NCBI GenBank assembly: GCA_004431415.1
Contig: QPMI01000673.1
Location: forward strand, 1-64,000
Direction: 5' to 3'
From: Cyanophora paradoxa
Taxonomy: Eukaryota > Glaucocystophyceae > Cyanophorales > Cyanophoraceae
Length of the DNA: 64,000 nt
The translations under genes and the position numbers were made by a program. Shown here in pieces: positions 42,290-52,789 of the stretch. How positions within the stretch are numbered: the stretch's first letter is position 1; every line of letters begins with the position of its first letter. Under the pieces are notes generated by a model. It saw only the letters and a program-made list of their open reading frames with translations. It was not told the DNA's origin and searched no databases.

Positions 42290-42551
42290 AAGAAGCAGCC
42301 GGCAGTTGCGGCGCAGCCTCGCGACCTTATCATTCCCGAGCTCTAGCTATATAGCTTCTCCAGCCCGGGAGGATCGCCGAGCCCCCCCGCCGCGGCGATC
42401 CGGATAAACCGGTTCCGTCTGCGCATTGGTTGCACGGGCAGGAGGAGGTCTCGCGTCCGACGGTAGGCGGTTATCTAGCGTGTCGCCTCCATTTAGAAAC
42501 GCGGAATCAACCTGTCCGACTACTTGAGGGGCCAGGGGCTCCTAGCCGGCG

Positions 42552-45500
42552 ATGGCGGAGCGCACATCGCTTTTCGAGGAATGCAGCAGTTCAGAGGAGC
42601 TCAAGCGCATGCTGGGGCTGCCGGTTCTGACATCTGAGGTGCGCTCTGCGCGGCTGCTCAAGAGCGGCCACTAGCGGCACCACCCAGTGGCTACTAGCTA
42701 CGACATTCTCTTCGCGTCGACGCGCGGCCGGAATGTGAACTGAAACCGTTCTAGGTCATCGAGTACTTCGAGGAGCTGCGATCGACCAAGCGCGAGCTGC
42801 AAAAGTGGAAGCGACACGTCCACACGCTGGAACGAATCAACTCGGAGTTTGCGGTGAGCCAAGACTTCGAAACGGCCCGCGAAGGCATTTCACAAGCGCG
42901 CCTCGCAGGAGGAGCACCGGGAGCTCTCGCGCCTTCTCTTCGAGGCGCGTAACGACCTGGCGGCGACAAAGGGCGAGCGCGAGGAGGTCAAGGACCTCTG
43001 CCAGAGCCTCTACCGGCAGATCGAGACGCTGCGCGCCGAGAACTCGCGCCTGAGGCGGGCGGTGAAGACGGGCGAGGCGCCGGCGCCGCGGATGCCGGAC
43101 CCGGAGCCCTCCGTGGCGGAGTTCCGCGGGCTCTACTCGAGCGTGCCTGCCTTCGTGGGGACGACCGGCAACAGCGTCGGCTCGAGCGTGCAGTGGGAGC
43201 TGAGCCCGACGCGCCCCGCGACGGCGCGCGCGTACCGCCGGGCGCGCACCGCGGCGTACCGCACGCTGGGCGAGGACGACGGGGACGAGGCGTGGGCGGG
43301 CCCCGCGCGCCCGGCCCGGCGCCCCGCGAGCGCGGCGTCGGGTCGGCCTCGGAGGCGGCCAGCGACGCCGGCGCCGCCGACACCGACAGCGAGGCCGAGG
43401 CCGCCCCGCAGGCCCCCGCCGCCCTCTGGCCCGGCGCCGGCGAGCCGAAGACGCCGCCGCGCGTGCGGCCCGACCCGCCCTCGGGGAGGACGCCGCCGAA
43501 CCTGCGCGCGCCGCCGCTCTCCCCGCCGGAGCCGATGCACCTGCACCCGGCGCCGCCGCCGCACCTCGGGGGCCCCTCGGTCTTCTCGCAGCGCCCCAGC
43601 GCCTGGCTCCTCTCCCTGCGCTCGCACCAGAGCCGTCTCGCCGCCCTCGAGCGCGAGCAGGCGGAGCGCGGCGGCGCCGGCGCCTCCCCAGCCAAGGCGC
43701 GCCGCGCGAAGCAACCCCCGCGGCTCTGCCGGGCCCCGCTGACGCCGACGGGCGCAGGCGAGCCCGTGGACGAGCCCGATCGGGGGCCTCTTCGAGTGGG
43801 GCCTGAGCAGCGGGAGCGGCTCGCCGGCGGGGTGGGACTACCGTAGCGCCGAGCGCGTGCGGCAGCTGCGGCGCACGGTGCAGGAGATGGCCGCCGCCCG
43901 CATCCAGGTCGCCCCCGCGCCCCCCTCTTCTCTCACCCCGCCTCCCGCTCACCCGCACCGCAGGCCGCCGCCCGCGGCTGGCGCACCCGCCGCGCCGTCG
44001 CCGAGCCCGTGCGCCGCGCCTCGCGCCGGCCTCTCCGCTGGGCGCGCGGGGGCCGACGGGGGCGGGGGCGCAGTGCGGCGTGTGATGAGCCGGTTCCGGG
44101 CGAAGCGGGAGCTGCTGACGACGGAGCGGAGCTACGTGGCCGGCCTGCGGACGCTCGTGGAGGTCTTCGCGCGGCCGATGCGGGAGGCGGCGCGGGGGCC
44201 GGGGCCGGCGGTGCCGGGGCGGCTGGTGGAGGAGCTCTTCGCGGGGGCGGAGGCGCTGTGGGCGGCGGGGCGCGTGCTCCTCGCTGAGCTCGAGGCGGAG
44301 GCCTCCCAGCCGCCCCGCTTCCAGGCCCTCGGCACCGTCCTCATGCGCCACGTCCCCGTCCTCCGCTCCCACTACACCGACTGGATCCGCGGCTGGAGCG
44401 CCGCCACCACCGCCCTCACCCGCATCCGCTCCGCCCCCCCGGGCTCGCCCCTCGCCCCCGCCGCCGACCTCGTCCGCGTGCGCCCCGCCCGCCACCGCCC
44501 CCGCCGCCCCCGCCGCCCCGGCTGAGGGGGCGGGGCAGCGGCTGGAGGGGGACGAGCGGTGCCGGGGCCAGGGGCTGGACTCGCTGCTGATCACGCCGGT
44601 GCAGCGGGTGCCGCGCTACATCCTCCTGCTGGAGACGCTGCTGGGGCACACCGAGGGGCACCACCCCGAGTACGCCGACCTGCGCCAGGCCCTCCACGTC
44701 TGCCGCCAGCTCGCCGCCACCATCTCCGAGGCCCGCGGACAGGCCGAGAACGCGGCGCGCATCCTCCGCATCGAGGCCGCCGTGCAGCGGGGCCCGCGGC
44801 GGGGCGGCCTCCCGCGCCTCCTCGCCCCGCACCGCCGCCTCGTCCGCGACGGCGCCGTCTCGCTGGTGGCGGCCGAGAGCAAGCAGAGCGCCGCCGCCGC
44901 CCTCCTCTCCAGCATCGTCGGCCTGCAGAGGCCGGCCCCGGAGCGCCGCGAGCGCGTCCTCTACCTCTTCAACGACGTCCTGCTGTGCGCGGAGAACGTC
45001 GAGCCGGCGTCGGGCGGGGAGGGGGCGGAGCGGGAGCGGGGCCCGGCCCTCGCGGTCGAGTTCGTGCTCCGCCTCGAGCGCGCCGTCGTCGAGGAGCTCC
45101 CCGACCCCCCTCCCCCCCCCCCCCCCCCCCCCCCCCCCAGCTGCCCCGCCCGCCCGCCCTCCCGCTTGCTCGTCTGACGTGGCGTCTCGCCGCAGCCGAG
45201 GCGGGGGCGCCGCAGTACCGCTTCGTGCTGCGCTCGGCGCCCTCGGACCCGCTCGGCCTCGCCGCGCACCCGGCGATCACGCCGGGGACGGGGCGGCCGT
45301 CCGACGTCGGGGTGCCGCGCACGAGCTCGGGCGGCGAGGGCGGGGTGGAGGGCAGGGAGGAGCACGTGCTGGCGGCGGGGAGCGCCGAGGAGCGGCGGGC
45401 GTGGGTGAAGCAGATCCGGCGCTGCATCCGGGAGCTGCAGAAGGCGATCGCGTCGTGCGAGCGGCTGCTGGCGGTGCCGGCGGAGCTGCGGGCGGCGCGG

Positions 45501-46111
45501 CGCGTGATCGCGGCGGACGTCGAGGCCCGGCGGCTCATCGCCGGCGAGCTCGCCGCGGAGACGGAGCGGCTGATGGCCGCCGACGAGGCCCTCGCCCGCC
45601 TCGCCGCCGAGGCGGCGCGCGCCCCGCCGGCCGCCCAGCAGGAGGCGACGCGGCGCCTGCGGGAGGCGCAGGCGCACCGGGGCACGCTCCTGGGGAACCT
45701 CGCGCGCCTCCTCGCCGCCTCGTCCAGCGTGTGCGAGCGGCTCGAGGCCGCCCGCGCCCGCGCGCAGCGCGACGCCCTCATCGCCGCCGTCCTCCCGCAG
45801 CTCGCCCACCTCTTCGCCGCCCGCCCGCCCCCGACGACTCCGAGCCCGAGGCCGCCCCCCGCGACTCGCTCAGCCCGGGGCCCCCGCGCGGGGCGGAGGC
45901 GGGACGCGGGGCGGGGGCGGCGGGGCGGGGGGGGCGGGAGTCGGTCTTCCCGCGGCGGGACTCGTTCGACCTCTCCGCCTCGGCGTCGGCGGCGGCCTCG
46001 CTGCGGGAGGCGGGGCCCCTGCACCGCACCTGGTCCGAGCGGCCCCGCGCCTCCTCCATCCCCTCCATCCACCCCGCCCCGCCCCTCCGCTCCCCCCTCA
46101 ACCTCTTCTGA
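42552..46111 (+). CDS. RhoGEF (Dbl-homology/PH) with N-terminal coiled coil and IQ-like motif
   Basis: Starts MAERTSLFEECSSSEELKRM. A coiled coil follows (VIEYFEELRSTKRELQKWKR, then LCQSLYRQIETLRAENSRLR), then a Pro-rich linker and an IQ-like exon (RTVQEMAAARIQ joined to AARGWRTRRAV). The DH domain begins FRAKRELLTTERSYVAGLRT and contains the classic DSLLITPVQRVPRYILLLET. A PH-type segment follows: ERVLYLFNDVLLCAENVEP, then APQYRFVLRSAP, then AGSAEERRAWVKQIRRCIRE. C-terminal helices and a Ser/Pro tail end PLRSPLNLF. DH domains catalyse GDP release from Rho-family GTPases. A run of 27 C (45112-45138) lies between two reading frames of the PH region, probably in an intron whose donor I cannot place. 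Confidence 0.87.
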
Positions 46112-46233
46112 AGGCGCTCCCCCGCCCCCGCTTTCCATTTCGCTCTCGAGCTCAGCCCTAGATCCAGGGCGGGTTTTGCGGGTTTAGCGATGATATTGTA
46201 AAGAGTACATAGGTTCGCAGTGCGCAGGCGCGC

Positions 46234-47573
46234 CTAGGGCTGCTGGTACCACTCGCCGGGGGGGCGGTTGACGTAGCGGGTGGCGTAGCAGCGGAGCTCG
46301 GAGGGGAAGCCCTCGAGGGCCGCCGTCAGCCCCGCCGGCAGCTCCCCGGCCGCCCCGAGAGGCGCGCGAACATTGGCGGGGAGGACGGCGGCGCGGGCGG
46401 CGTCGCGGGGGCCGGCGCAGAAGAAGGAGGTGCCGGAGCCGGACATGAGGACGGTGTCGAAGTGCTCTGCGAGGCGGGCCTTGAGCTCGGCGAGCAGCGG
46501 CAGCTCGCTGAACGAGGCCGCCTCGAGGTCGTTGACGTAGTCGGCCGCAGCGGCGCGCCCGGTGAGGTGGGCGGCGAGGAGGGCCTCGGGGTCGGCTCGG
46601 CTCAGCGCCTCCAGGTCCAGCGCCTTGAAGATGCGGCCCGTGCTGAGGCCCTCCCGCGGCTTCACGACGTACAGCTCCCGCCCGGGGAGCGGGGCGAGGG
46701 GCCGCAGGATCTCGCCCCGCCCCGTGCAGTAGGCGGTGCCCTCCGAGAGGAAGAAGGAGATGTCGGAGCCGAACTCGGCGCCCCAGTCCGCCAGCGCCTG
46801 CGGCGCCACGCCGGCGCCCGCCAGCTCGTTCATCGCCCACAGCGCCGTCGCCGCGTTCGCGCTGCCACCCCCGAGGCCGGCCTCGAAGGGGACGCGCTTC
46901 TCGATGTGCGCGCGGAAGCGCTGCGCGTAGCCCGTCTTCGAGCGGAAGAGCGCCATCGCCTTCAGCACCAGGTTCGAGCCGTCCACGGGCACGCCGGGCT
47001 CCGAGCACGTCAGCGCGTCCTCCGCCCCGTCGATCTGCGCCGCGCGGTGCGGCGGCGCGGCCCCGCCGGTCGGCGGCGCGCGGGCCGGCGGGCGCAGCTA
47101 GGATCGGGGCGCACGGGGGTGAAGGAGATTGAGTCGCCCAGGCCGATCGCCTGGAAGAGCGAGGCGAGGTCGTGGTAGCCGTCCTCGCGCCGCCGGATGA
47201 TCCGCAGGAAGAGGTTCACCTTCGACGGCGAGAAGTACGTCCTAGTCGCGCCGTCTGCGCGAGGACGGCCCGGCGAGGGGAGGCGCTGCAGTTAGCTAGT
47301 CCGGGCCGCCGGCGGTGATGCGCGGGACAAATCTGCCGCACCGGCCGACGCGAAGACCACGAAGCCCGATGCGGCCCGGCATGCCTTTGACGGCTCGAAG
47401 ATCGCAACGCGCTCGCCCCAGAACGCCGAGGCGAGCCGGCCGCCGCGCGCGCGGATCGTCCTCCGCTCCTCGCCCGCGAAGCTGGATTCGCAGCATCTGG
47501 AGCTGTCGATGCTAGAGAACTGCGCCGCTGGCCGGCAGGGCGCCGGGACGGAGAATGCGAGGCGCGGCGCCAT
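46234..47573 (-). CDS. ispE: 4-diphosphocytidyl-2-C-methyl-D-erythritol kinase (plastid MEP pathway)
   Basis: IspE phosphorylates CDP-ME in plastid isoprenoid synthesis. The start at 47573 gives a leader MAPRLAFSVPAPCRPAAQFS, rich in Ser, Arg and Ala, which resembles a transit peptide. An intron (GTGCGG to GCGCAG) joins GFVVFASA in frame to DGATRTYFSPSKVNLFLRII. GHMP-kinase motifs follow: RRREDGYHDLASLFQAIGLG, VPFEAGLGGGSANAATALWA (ATP loop), FGSDISFFLSEGTAYCTGRG and DTVLMSGSGTSFFC. It ends GEWYQQP. Length and motif order are those of a complete enzyme. The gene is head-to-head with ORC4, with about 100 bp between their first recognisable exons. This is the clearest evidence for a plastid in this organism. 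Confidence 0.93.
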
Positions 47574-47675
47574 TGCGGTGTACCCGCTCCGAACTCGTTC
47601 CCGGGTATCATGGCCGGCGCGTTCTCCTCCGGCAGGTCCCGGCGGGTCGCTGACGTTCGCAAGCAGGCAACAAGC

Positions 47676-49652
47676 GCAAGGAGAAGCGGAAGCTTTCGCA
47701 GGAGGAGGGCGAGGCGGAGGAGGACGAGGTTAACCTCCTGCCGGAGCCCGGACGCGGTTCGCGCGCCCCGCCTCGTACGCTGCGTCGCGCTCAGACTCGC
47801 GCAGCGGATGCTGCCGTCGAGCCTGCGCCGGCGGAGGCGGGTCCGTCCGGATCGACTGGCCAGCGCGGCGCAGCTGGCCACGCCGCGGTGCCCGCCGAGG
47901 ACGTCGAAGCATGCGCGAGGATGATTTCGGAGCAGCTTTCCCCGCGCTTCATCCCAGAGACTCTGCACGGCGTCGACGAGCAGCGCCAGTGCGCTTTCCC
48001 GCCTTTCTTGTCGTCGCCGCAGCGCTGACGTGCAAGGGGCAGGAAGCTATACGAGATGCTCGAGCACAGCGTGATGCGAGGGCACAACCACTCTGCTCTG
48101 CTCATCGGGCCCCGCGGCTGCGGGAAGTCGCTCGTGCGCTGCGTAGCATTCCACACGTCATGCGATTCGCGGCAGGGGCTTGACTCGAAGCGCGGGGCAG
48201 GTGCTGCGGCACGTGATGCGGGAGCTGCGGCGGCTGGCGGAGAGGCGTGAGGGGGAGGAGCGGCGGGAGGGCGGGGAGCGCGGGTTCGGGGAGGTCTACC
48301 TGAACGGGCTCGTGCAGACGGACGACAAGGAGGCGGTGAAGAGCATCTCGCAGCAGCTCTGCATCGAGCTCAAGAAGGAGATCAAGGCGACGGCGTCGCA
48401 CGCGGAGCTGCTGCGCTTCGTGTGCGGGACGATTAAGGAGGGGGCGCGCCCGACGGTCTTCGTTCTCGACGAGTTCGACCTCTTCGCGCAGCGGAAGAAG
48501 CAGACGCTGCTCTACAACCTCCTCGACCTCATGCAGTCCTCCCGCGCCCACCTCGCCCTCGTCGGCCTCACCACCCGCCTCGCGCGCCCCGCCCCGCCCC
48601 GCCCCGCCCCAGCCCGGCCCGCCTGACGCTCCCGGGCAGGACGCGGCGGAGCTGATGGAGAAGCGCGTGCGCTCGCGCTTCTCCCACCGCCAAGTCCTCT
48701 TCCTCGGGCCCCCCTCCGTGGACGCCTTCGCATCCGCCGCTGCCTCCCTCCTCACCCCGCCCGGCCCGCCCCCGCCCACCGCGAGCCCGAGCCGAGCCGG
48801 CGCCCCGCCGGGGAAGCGGGCGCGGCTGGATGCGGGCGCGGGGGCGGGCGGGGCGGGGCGGGAGGCGTACTTGGCGGAGTTCGGGCGGCGGGTGCAGGGG
48901 CTGCTGTGCGGGGAGGCGGCCCCGCGCGCGCGGACCTCCAGGAGCGCTTCGAGGCCTCCCGTCACCTCGGCGACCTCCTCCCCCTCCTCGTCCGCCCCGC
49001 CCCGCCCGCCCCCTCCCGCCCCCTCGCTGAGGCCCGCCAGCGCTCCCTCGTGCTCTCCCTCGGCCCCAGGCGCCCGTACATCGACCCGGCGGCGTGGGCG
49101 GCGTGCGTCCGCGCGCACCGCGCGCCGCCGGCCCGCTTCACCGTCCTCGTCTCCGGTGCGGCTGCGCGGCGGGGCGGGGCCGGGGCGGGGGCGGGGAGGC
49201 GATGCGGGGCGGCAGGGCTGTCGACGCTGGAGGCGATCGCGCTGATCGCCATGCGGCGGCTCGAGGTGAAGCAGCGCGACTCGTACAACTTCCACATGCT
49301 CTGGGACGAGTACTCCAGGCCCGCCCACCCCGCGCCCACCCCGCCCCGCCCTGCCGCCTCGCGCTGACGGGGGCGGGGCAGGTTCCTGGGGTCGACGCGG
49401 ACGACGGACGCGTACAGCCGGGAGCTGCTGCTGAAGGCCTTCGAGCGGCTCGTGGCCCTCGAGGTCGCGCGCATGGCCGACGGGCGCCCGGCGACGGGCC
49501 CCATGGCCGAGTACCGCCCCGCCCGCCTCCTCGTGACTGCCGAGGAGGCCCGGCGCGCCATCGCCGAGGGCCTCCCTGACCTCCCCACCACCGTCCGCCA
49601 CTGGGCCGAGCACGACGAGCTCTCCGACTACTCCCTCCCCAAGATGCTCTAG
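47676..49652 (+). CDS. ORC4: Origin recognition complex subunit 4 (AAA+ ATPase)
   Basis: The first assignable exon (NKRKEKRKLSQEEGEAEED) follows an acceptor near 47675; the start codon exon was not resolved. Then SPRFIPETLHGVDEQ, and Walker A across an intron (SALLIGPRGCGKSL joined to VLRHVMRELRRLAE). Walker B is TVFVLDEFDLFAQRKKQTLL, followed by YNLLDLMQSSRAHLALVGLT. Later exons give LMEKRVRSRFSHRQVLFLGP, then STLEAIALIAMRRLEVKQRD and SYNFHMLWDEYSR, ending YSLPKML. These C-terminal winged-helix motifs are specific to ORC4. It binds origins as part of ORC in the nucleus. ATPase residues look intact. Confidence 0.9.
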
Positions 49653-49903
49653 CCCCGCCTGCACGCCCCTGCGACGAGCGCTCTGAAACACTGTAACGCA
49701 TACATTCGTACTTATCATAGTGTGCTGTCTTACTTAGTTACATCAATAATCTTGAAAGGTATACGCTCAATGAAATCTACTGCATTAGCTGCACTGCATT
49801 TATTACTGCCCATTATCTGTTCACGTCCGCATATGGATGGAGATACCGTAGTACACCTCTGATGCTCTGCTTGTGTTCTTCTGGACCCGGGAAGTTCTGG
49901 CAG
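49653..49903. other. Intergenic 3' region, lower GC
   Basis: About 250 bp between convergent genes ORC4 (plus) and the RETICULATA-like gene (minus, stop at 49904). AT-rich for this window (ACATCAATAATCTTGAAAGG near 49740). No gene is seen; it is presumably overlapping 3' UTRs. Confidence 0.6.
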
Positions 49904-51553
49904 TCACGAGGCGGCGGGCTTCGGCTTGGGCTGCGCGCGCCAGCGACGCCGTCAGCCGGGGGTACCCGTGGGGCGCGGCGGGACTCAGGGAGGGGGCGGT
50001 GGGGCGGTGGGGCGGTGGGGGGACCTGGAGGCCGATGGCGCGCACGAAGTCGATCCACTGCGAGACCCCGAGGTACGTGTTCACCAGCCGCAGCGCCACC
50101 GTCGTCGCAAAGGGCAGCGCCGTCCCCGCCGCCCGCCGGTACACCTCCCCTTCCACCCCGTTCACCGCCTGCCCGCCGCCCCGCCGTCAGCCGGCTGCGC
50201 GCGCGGCGAGCAAGAAGCAGGGGGGGCGGACCTGGAGGCGCAGATTGGATGCGGTGCTCATGAAGGCGAACCAGGCGAGGCCCGTGAAGAGGTACCGGGG
50301 CCGGGGCGGCGCCGGGACCGCCTCGCCGGCGCGGAGGCGGCGGCGGCGGTTGAGCTCGAGGAGGGCGGCGGTGATGCCCGTGCCGACGATGCCGGCCGTG
50401 AAGCCGACGCTTCCGAGGAGGAGGCCCTTGTAGACCACGGCCGCCGCCCGCTGGGCCGCCGTGTAGGGCGCGGCCCCCGCCGGGGAGCGGGCGAGGGCGT
50501 AGGGGGGCAGGGCGGCGAGGTAGCGCCGCAGGGGGCCCTTGCCGGCACCGCTCAGCTCCAGCGTCGGCGCCATGATCGCGAAGAGCTGCCGGGGCGCCCC
50601 GCAGAGCGCGCCGGCTCAGCGGGGCGCGAGGGGCCGCGGCCGGCGCGGGGCGTCGCAACTCACGAGAAAGTTCGTGACGCGCCCTACAATGAAGTTTGCT
50701 GGGGGAGGGGGGTACAATTCACTAAGCGCGCGGGTCCGGAGGGCGGAGGGGGGGGGGGGGGGGGGGGGGCGCCACCTATGACGTAGTCGAGCTCGCGCAG
50801 AAAGCCGTCGCCGCGCTTCTTGAGCTCGGAGGCGAGGACGAGGACGGTGGAGATGCCCTGCTCGACCCACGCCTTGCGCACCATGTCGGGGTCGGCCAGC
50901 GCCCGGTCCCGGAACGCGCGGCTGCGCATCAGCTGCCGCATCACGGGGCCCCGCCGCAGCGCCTCCAGCCGCTCCACCACGTCGGCGTCGATGAGGCCCT
51001 CCTCCAGCGCCCGCCGCAGGTCCTCCGGCAGCTCCACCGCCGCCTCCTCCCCGTCCCCCTCCCCCCCTGACCCCCCCGCACCGCCTCCCCCGCCGCCGCC
51101 TCCTCCCCGGCCCCGGCCGCTCCCTCCGCCGTGCCCATCACCCGGCCCGGAGCCCTCAGAGGTCAGAGTTTCGGAAGGCTCCGCCGCGGGCCACGGCACC
51201 GGCGCCTGTGCAGAGGGCGCCGACGTCGAGGGTGCCAGAGAGGCCGATGGGGGCGCCTCGAAGTGGACTGCGGGCAGCGGCTCTTGAGGGCCGGCGCACA
51301 CGAAGAGACGTCGTCGACGACGCTCATGGTTCGCCGCTGGGCTGCAGTGAGTGCTGGGGCTCGAGGAGCGCACGTGCACGTGCTCGCACAGCGTGCCAGC
51401 GCCGTGCACTCTTTCGACGGGGCTGAACAACACGTTTCGACGCTCAAGTCCGCCAGCCGCGACCGCGAAAGCCGGTGCAGGCGCTCCACGTGCTGACATT
51501 TTCCTGAGACGTGCTGCGTGAGAACCAGGCAGCTCACCGACGAAGAAGCTCAC
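49904..51553 (-). CDS. RETICULATA-related (DUF3411) plastid envelope-type membrane protein
   Basis: The start at 51553 opens an Ala/Arg/Ser-rich leader consistent with plastid targeting, then a long Gly/Ser stretch. The conserved part starts LPEDLRRALEEGLIDADVVE, continues to ELKKRGDGFLRELDYVI, and joins ANFIVGRVTNFL over an intron that contains 22 consecutive G on the plus strand (50748-50769). Then come FAIMAPTLELSGAGKGPLRR, the membrane segment GLLLGSVGFTAGIVGTGITA, WFAFMSTASNLRLQ joined to AVNGVEGEV, and NTYLGVSQWIDFVRAIGLQ. A last intron leads to PKPKPAAS and the stop. In plants these proteins sit in the chloroplast envelope and affect leaf and plastid development; a biochemical activity is not known to me. 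Confidence 0.8.
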
Positions 51554-51780
51554 CTTGCGAGTCGCAGCGTGCGCTCAGTGGCCAGGCGCCTCAGAGGACG
51601 AGCGCTTTGCCGATGTTGAGCCTCTACCCCCCCCGCTGCCTGGTGCAGGGATTCCTCAGCGCATATGAGTAATCTCACTGATTCCTCAGCGCATTGATAA
51701 CACAAGCATGCTAGCTGCGGACTACGCAGGAGCTAGCTGGGTCTGTGCTACCTACGGGGGCGACAAGCCTGCGGGCAACG
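51554..51780. other. Upstream region of the RETICULATA-like gene
   Basis: No gene. A 15-bp direct repeat GATTCCTCAGCGCAT occurs at about 51649 and 51680. The minisatellite begins just to the right. Confidence 0.5.
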
Positions 51781-52064
51781 GCGATATCGTAGCGGCGATA
51801 TCGTAGCTGAAATCGTAATCGCAAACATCGTAGCTGATAGGACTTGAAATCGTAATCGCAACATCGTACTCGCAACCTAGCTCCGCTAGAATCGTAATCG
51901 CAACCTAGCTCCGGGCCGCTAGAATCGTAATCGCGCGCAACCTAGCTCCGCTAGAATCGTAATCGCAACCTATAGCTAGCCTCCGCTAGAATCGTAATCG
52001 CAACCTAGCCTCCGCCCCTTCAATCGTAATCGCAACCTCGTAATCGCAACCTCGTAATCGCTCG
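51781..52064 (+). repeat. Minisatellite based on AATCGTAATCGC
   Basis: About nine copies of (A/C)TCGTAATCGC are embedded in longer imperfect units of about 30-35 bp such as AATCGTAATCGCAACCTAGC followed by TCCGCTAG. GATATCGTAGC variants flank the left end. The core ATCGTAATCGCA also occurs, in reverse complement, inside the A-B-A-B array downstream of Fanzor. Confidence 0.9.
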
Positions 52065-52069
52065 AAAGC

Positions 52070-52450
52070 TTAGCAGAGATTACAGAGCGATGAACAGCAC
52101 ACAATCACAGCCGCTTCATTTACAGAGGGCGGGCGCAGCTGGAGAGGGAACGGTCCGCCAAGATTGACAAAGAGAACGCGATCCTGGTAGACAAGTTGAA
52201 TAATCCTGGTAGACCAGATAAGCTCCCAGAGCTGCCCAAGGCCCGGCACCCACATCCGAGGACCAGGAAGCATCTGTGATTGCTTTGCCACACTCAGGCG
52301 CTCCACCGCAGCGAGGGCAGCGAGGCCCGCCGCCGCGCCGCCGGCAATCAAGCCGGCCTTCGACGACACGCCCTCCAGCTGCGTCGGCGTCAATTCTGAG
52401 TAGGTGGTGACAATGCAGAGCTGCGTCGCATATGCGCAGCGCACCACCAT
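52070..52450 (-). CDS. Small hypothetical protein, possible cytochrome-P450-like N-terminal fragment
   Basis: Open frame of 126 codons from MVVRCAYATQLCIVTTYS. It shows a hydrophobic segment (AGLIAGGAAAGLAALAAVER) followed by LPGPRMWVPGLGQLWELIW. A membrane anchor followed by a Pro-rich LPGP hinge is the usual N-terminus of microsomal P450s. No P450 core (I-helix, heme-Cys loop) is found nearby, so it is either a truncated copy or an unrelated small membrane protein. It is bounded by the minisatellite at its 3' side. Confidence is low. Confidence 0.3.
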   Translation of the reverse strand: MVVRCAYATQLCIVTTYSELTPTQLEGVSSKAGLIAGGAAAGLAALAAVERLSVAKQSQMLPGPRMWVPGLGQLWELIWSTRIIQLVYQDRVLFVNLGGPFPLQLRPPSVNEAAVIVCCSSLCNLC

Positions 52451-52598
52451 CGCGGCTCAAGCTTCTTGACGTCGTTCTCGCTACACTAAAATCACGCACC
52501 CCACTTACCTCAGGTTCCCTCGGAGCTTCTTCCCCCCTCCTTCTGCAATCTTTACCCCGGCCGGCGGTCAAACAACGTGCATGCACGTGAAATTTCAC

Positions 52599-52672
52599 CC
52601 TGGTGCGCCTCGTTTCGTCTCAAGACTCTCAACAGAGCTGAGTGCTGGTGCGCCTCGTTTCGTCTCAAGACG
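52599..52672 (+). repeat. 26-bp direct repeat upstream of the aldo/keto reductase
   Basis: TGGTGCGCCTCGTTTCGTCT followed by CAAGAC occurs twice, about 46 bp apart (near 52600 and 52646). It lies in the upstream region of the reductase gene. Confidence 0.85.
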
Positions 52673-52789
52673 CCAGCACCGACTGATTCCTCAGCCATCC
52701 TGCGGCGAGCCTGCCGCGAGTCCTGCGCTGCGGCGGACCTGCTCAGACTGTCTGCTAGCCTCGTTTACGCTACAGCACGCGTGGCGAGC

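Noticed and set aside
47216-47968. 250-codon minus ORF opposite the ORC4 start
   Set aside because: Overlaps real ORC4 exons and contains no motif; only the part in the IspE leader frame (47292-47573) is kept.
51781-52064. CRISPR or iteron array
   Set aside because: Short degenerate units with irregular spacing; a minisatellite explains them.
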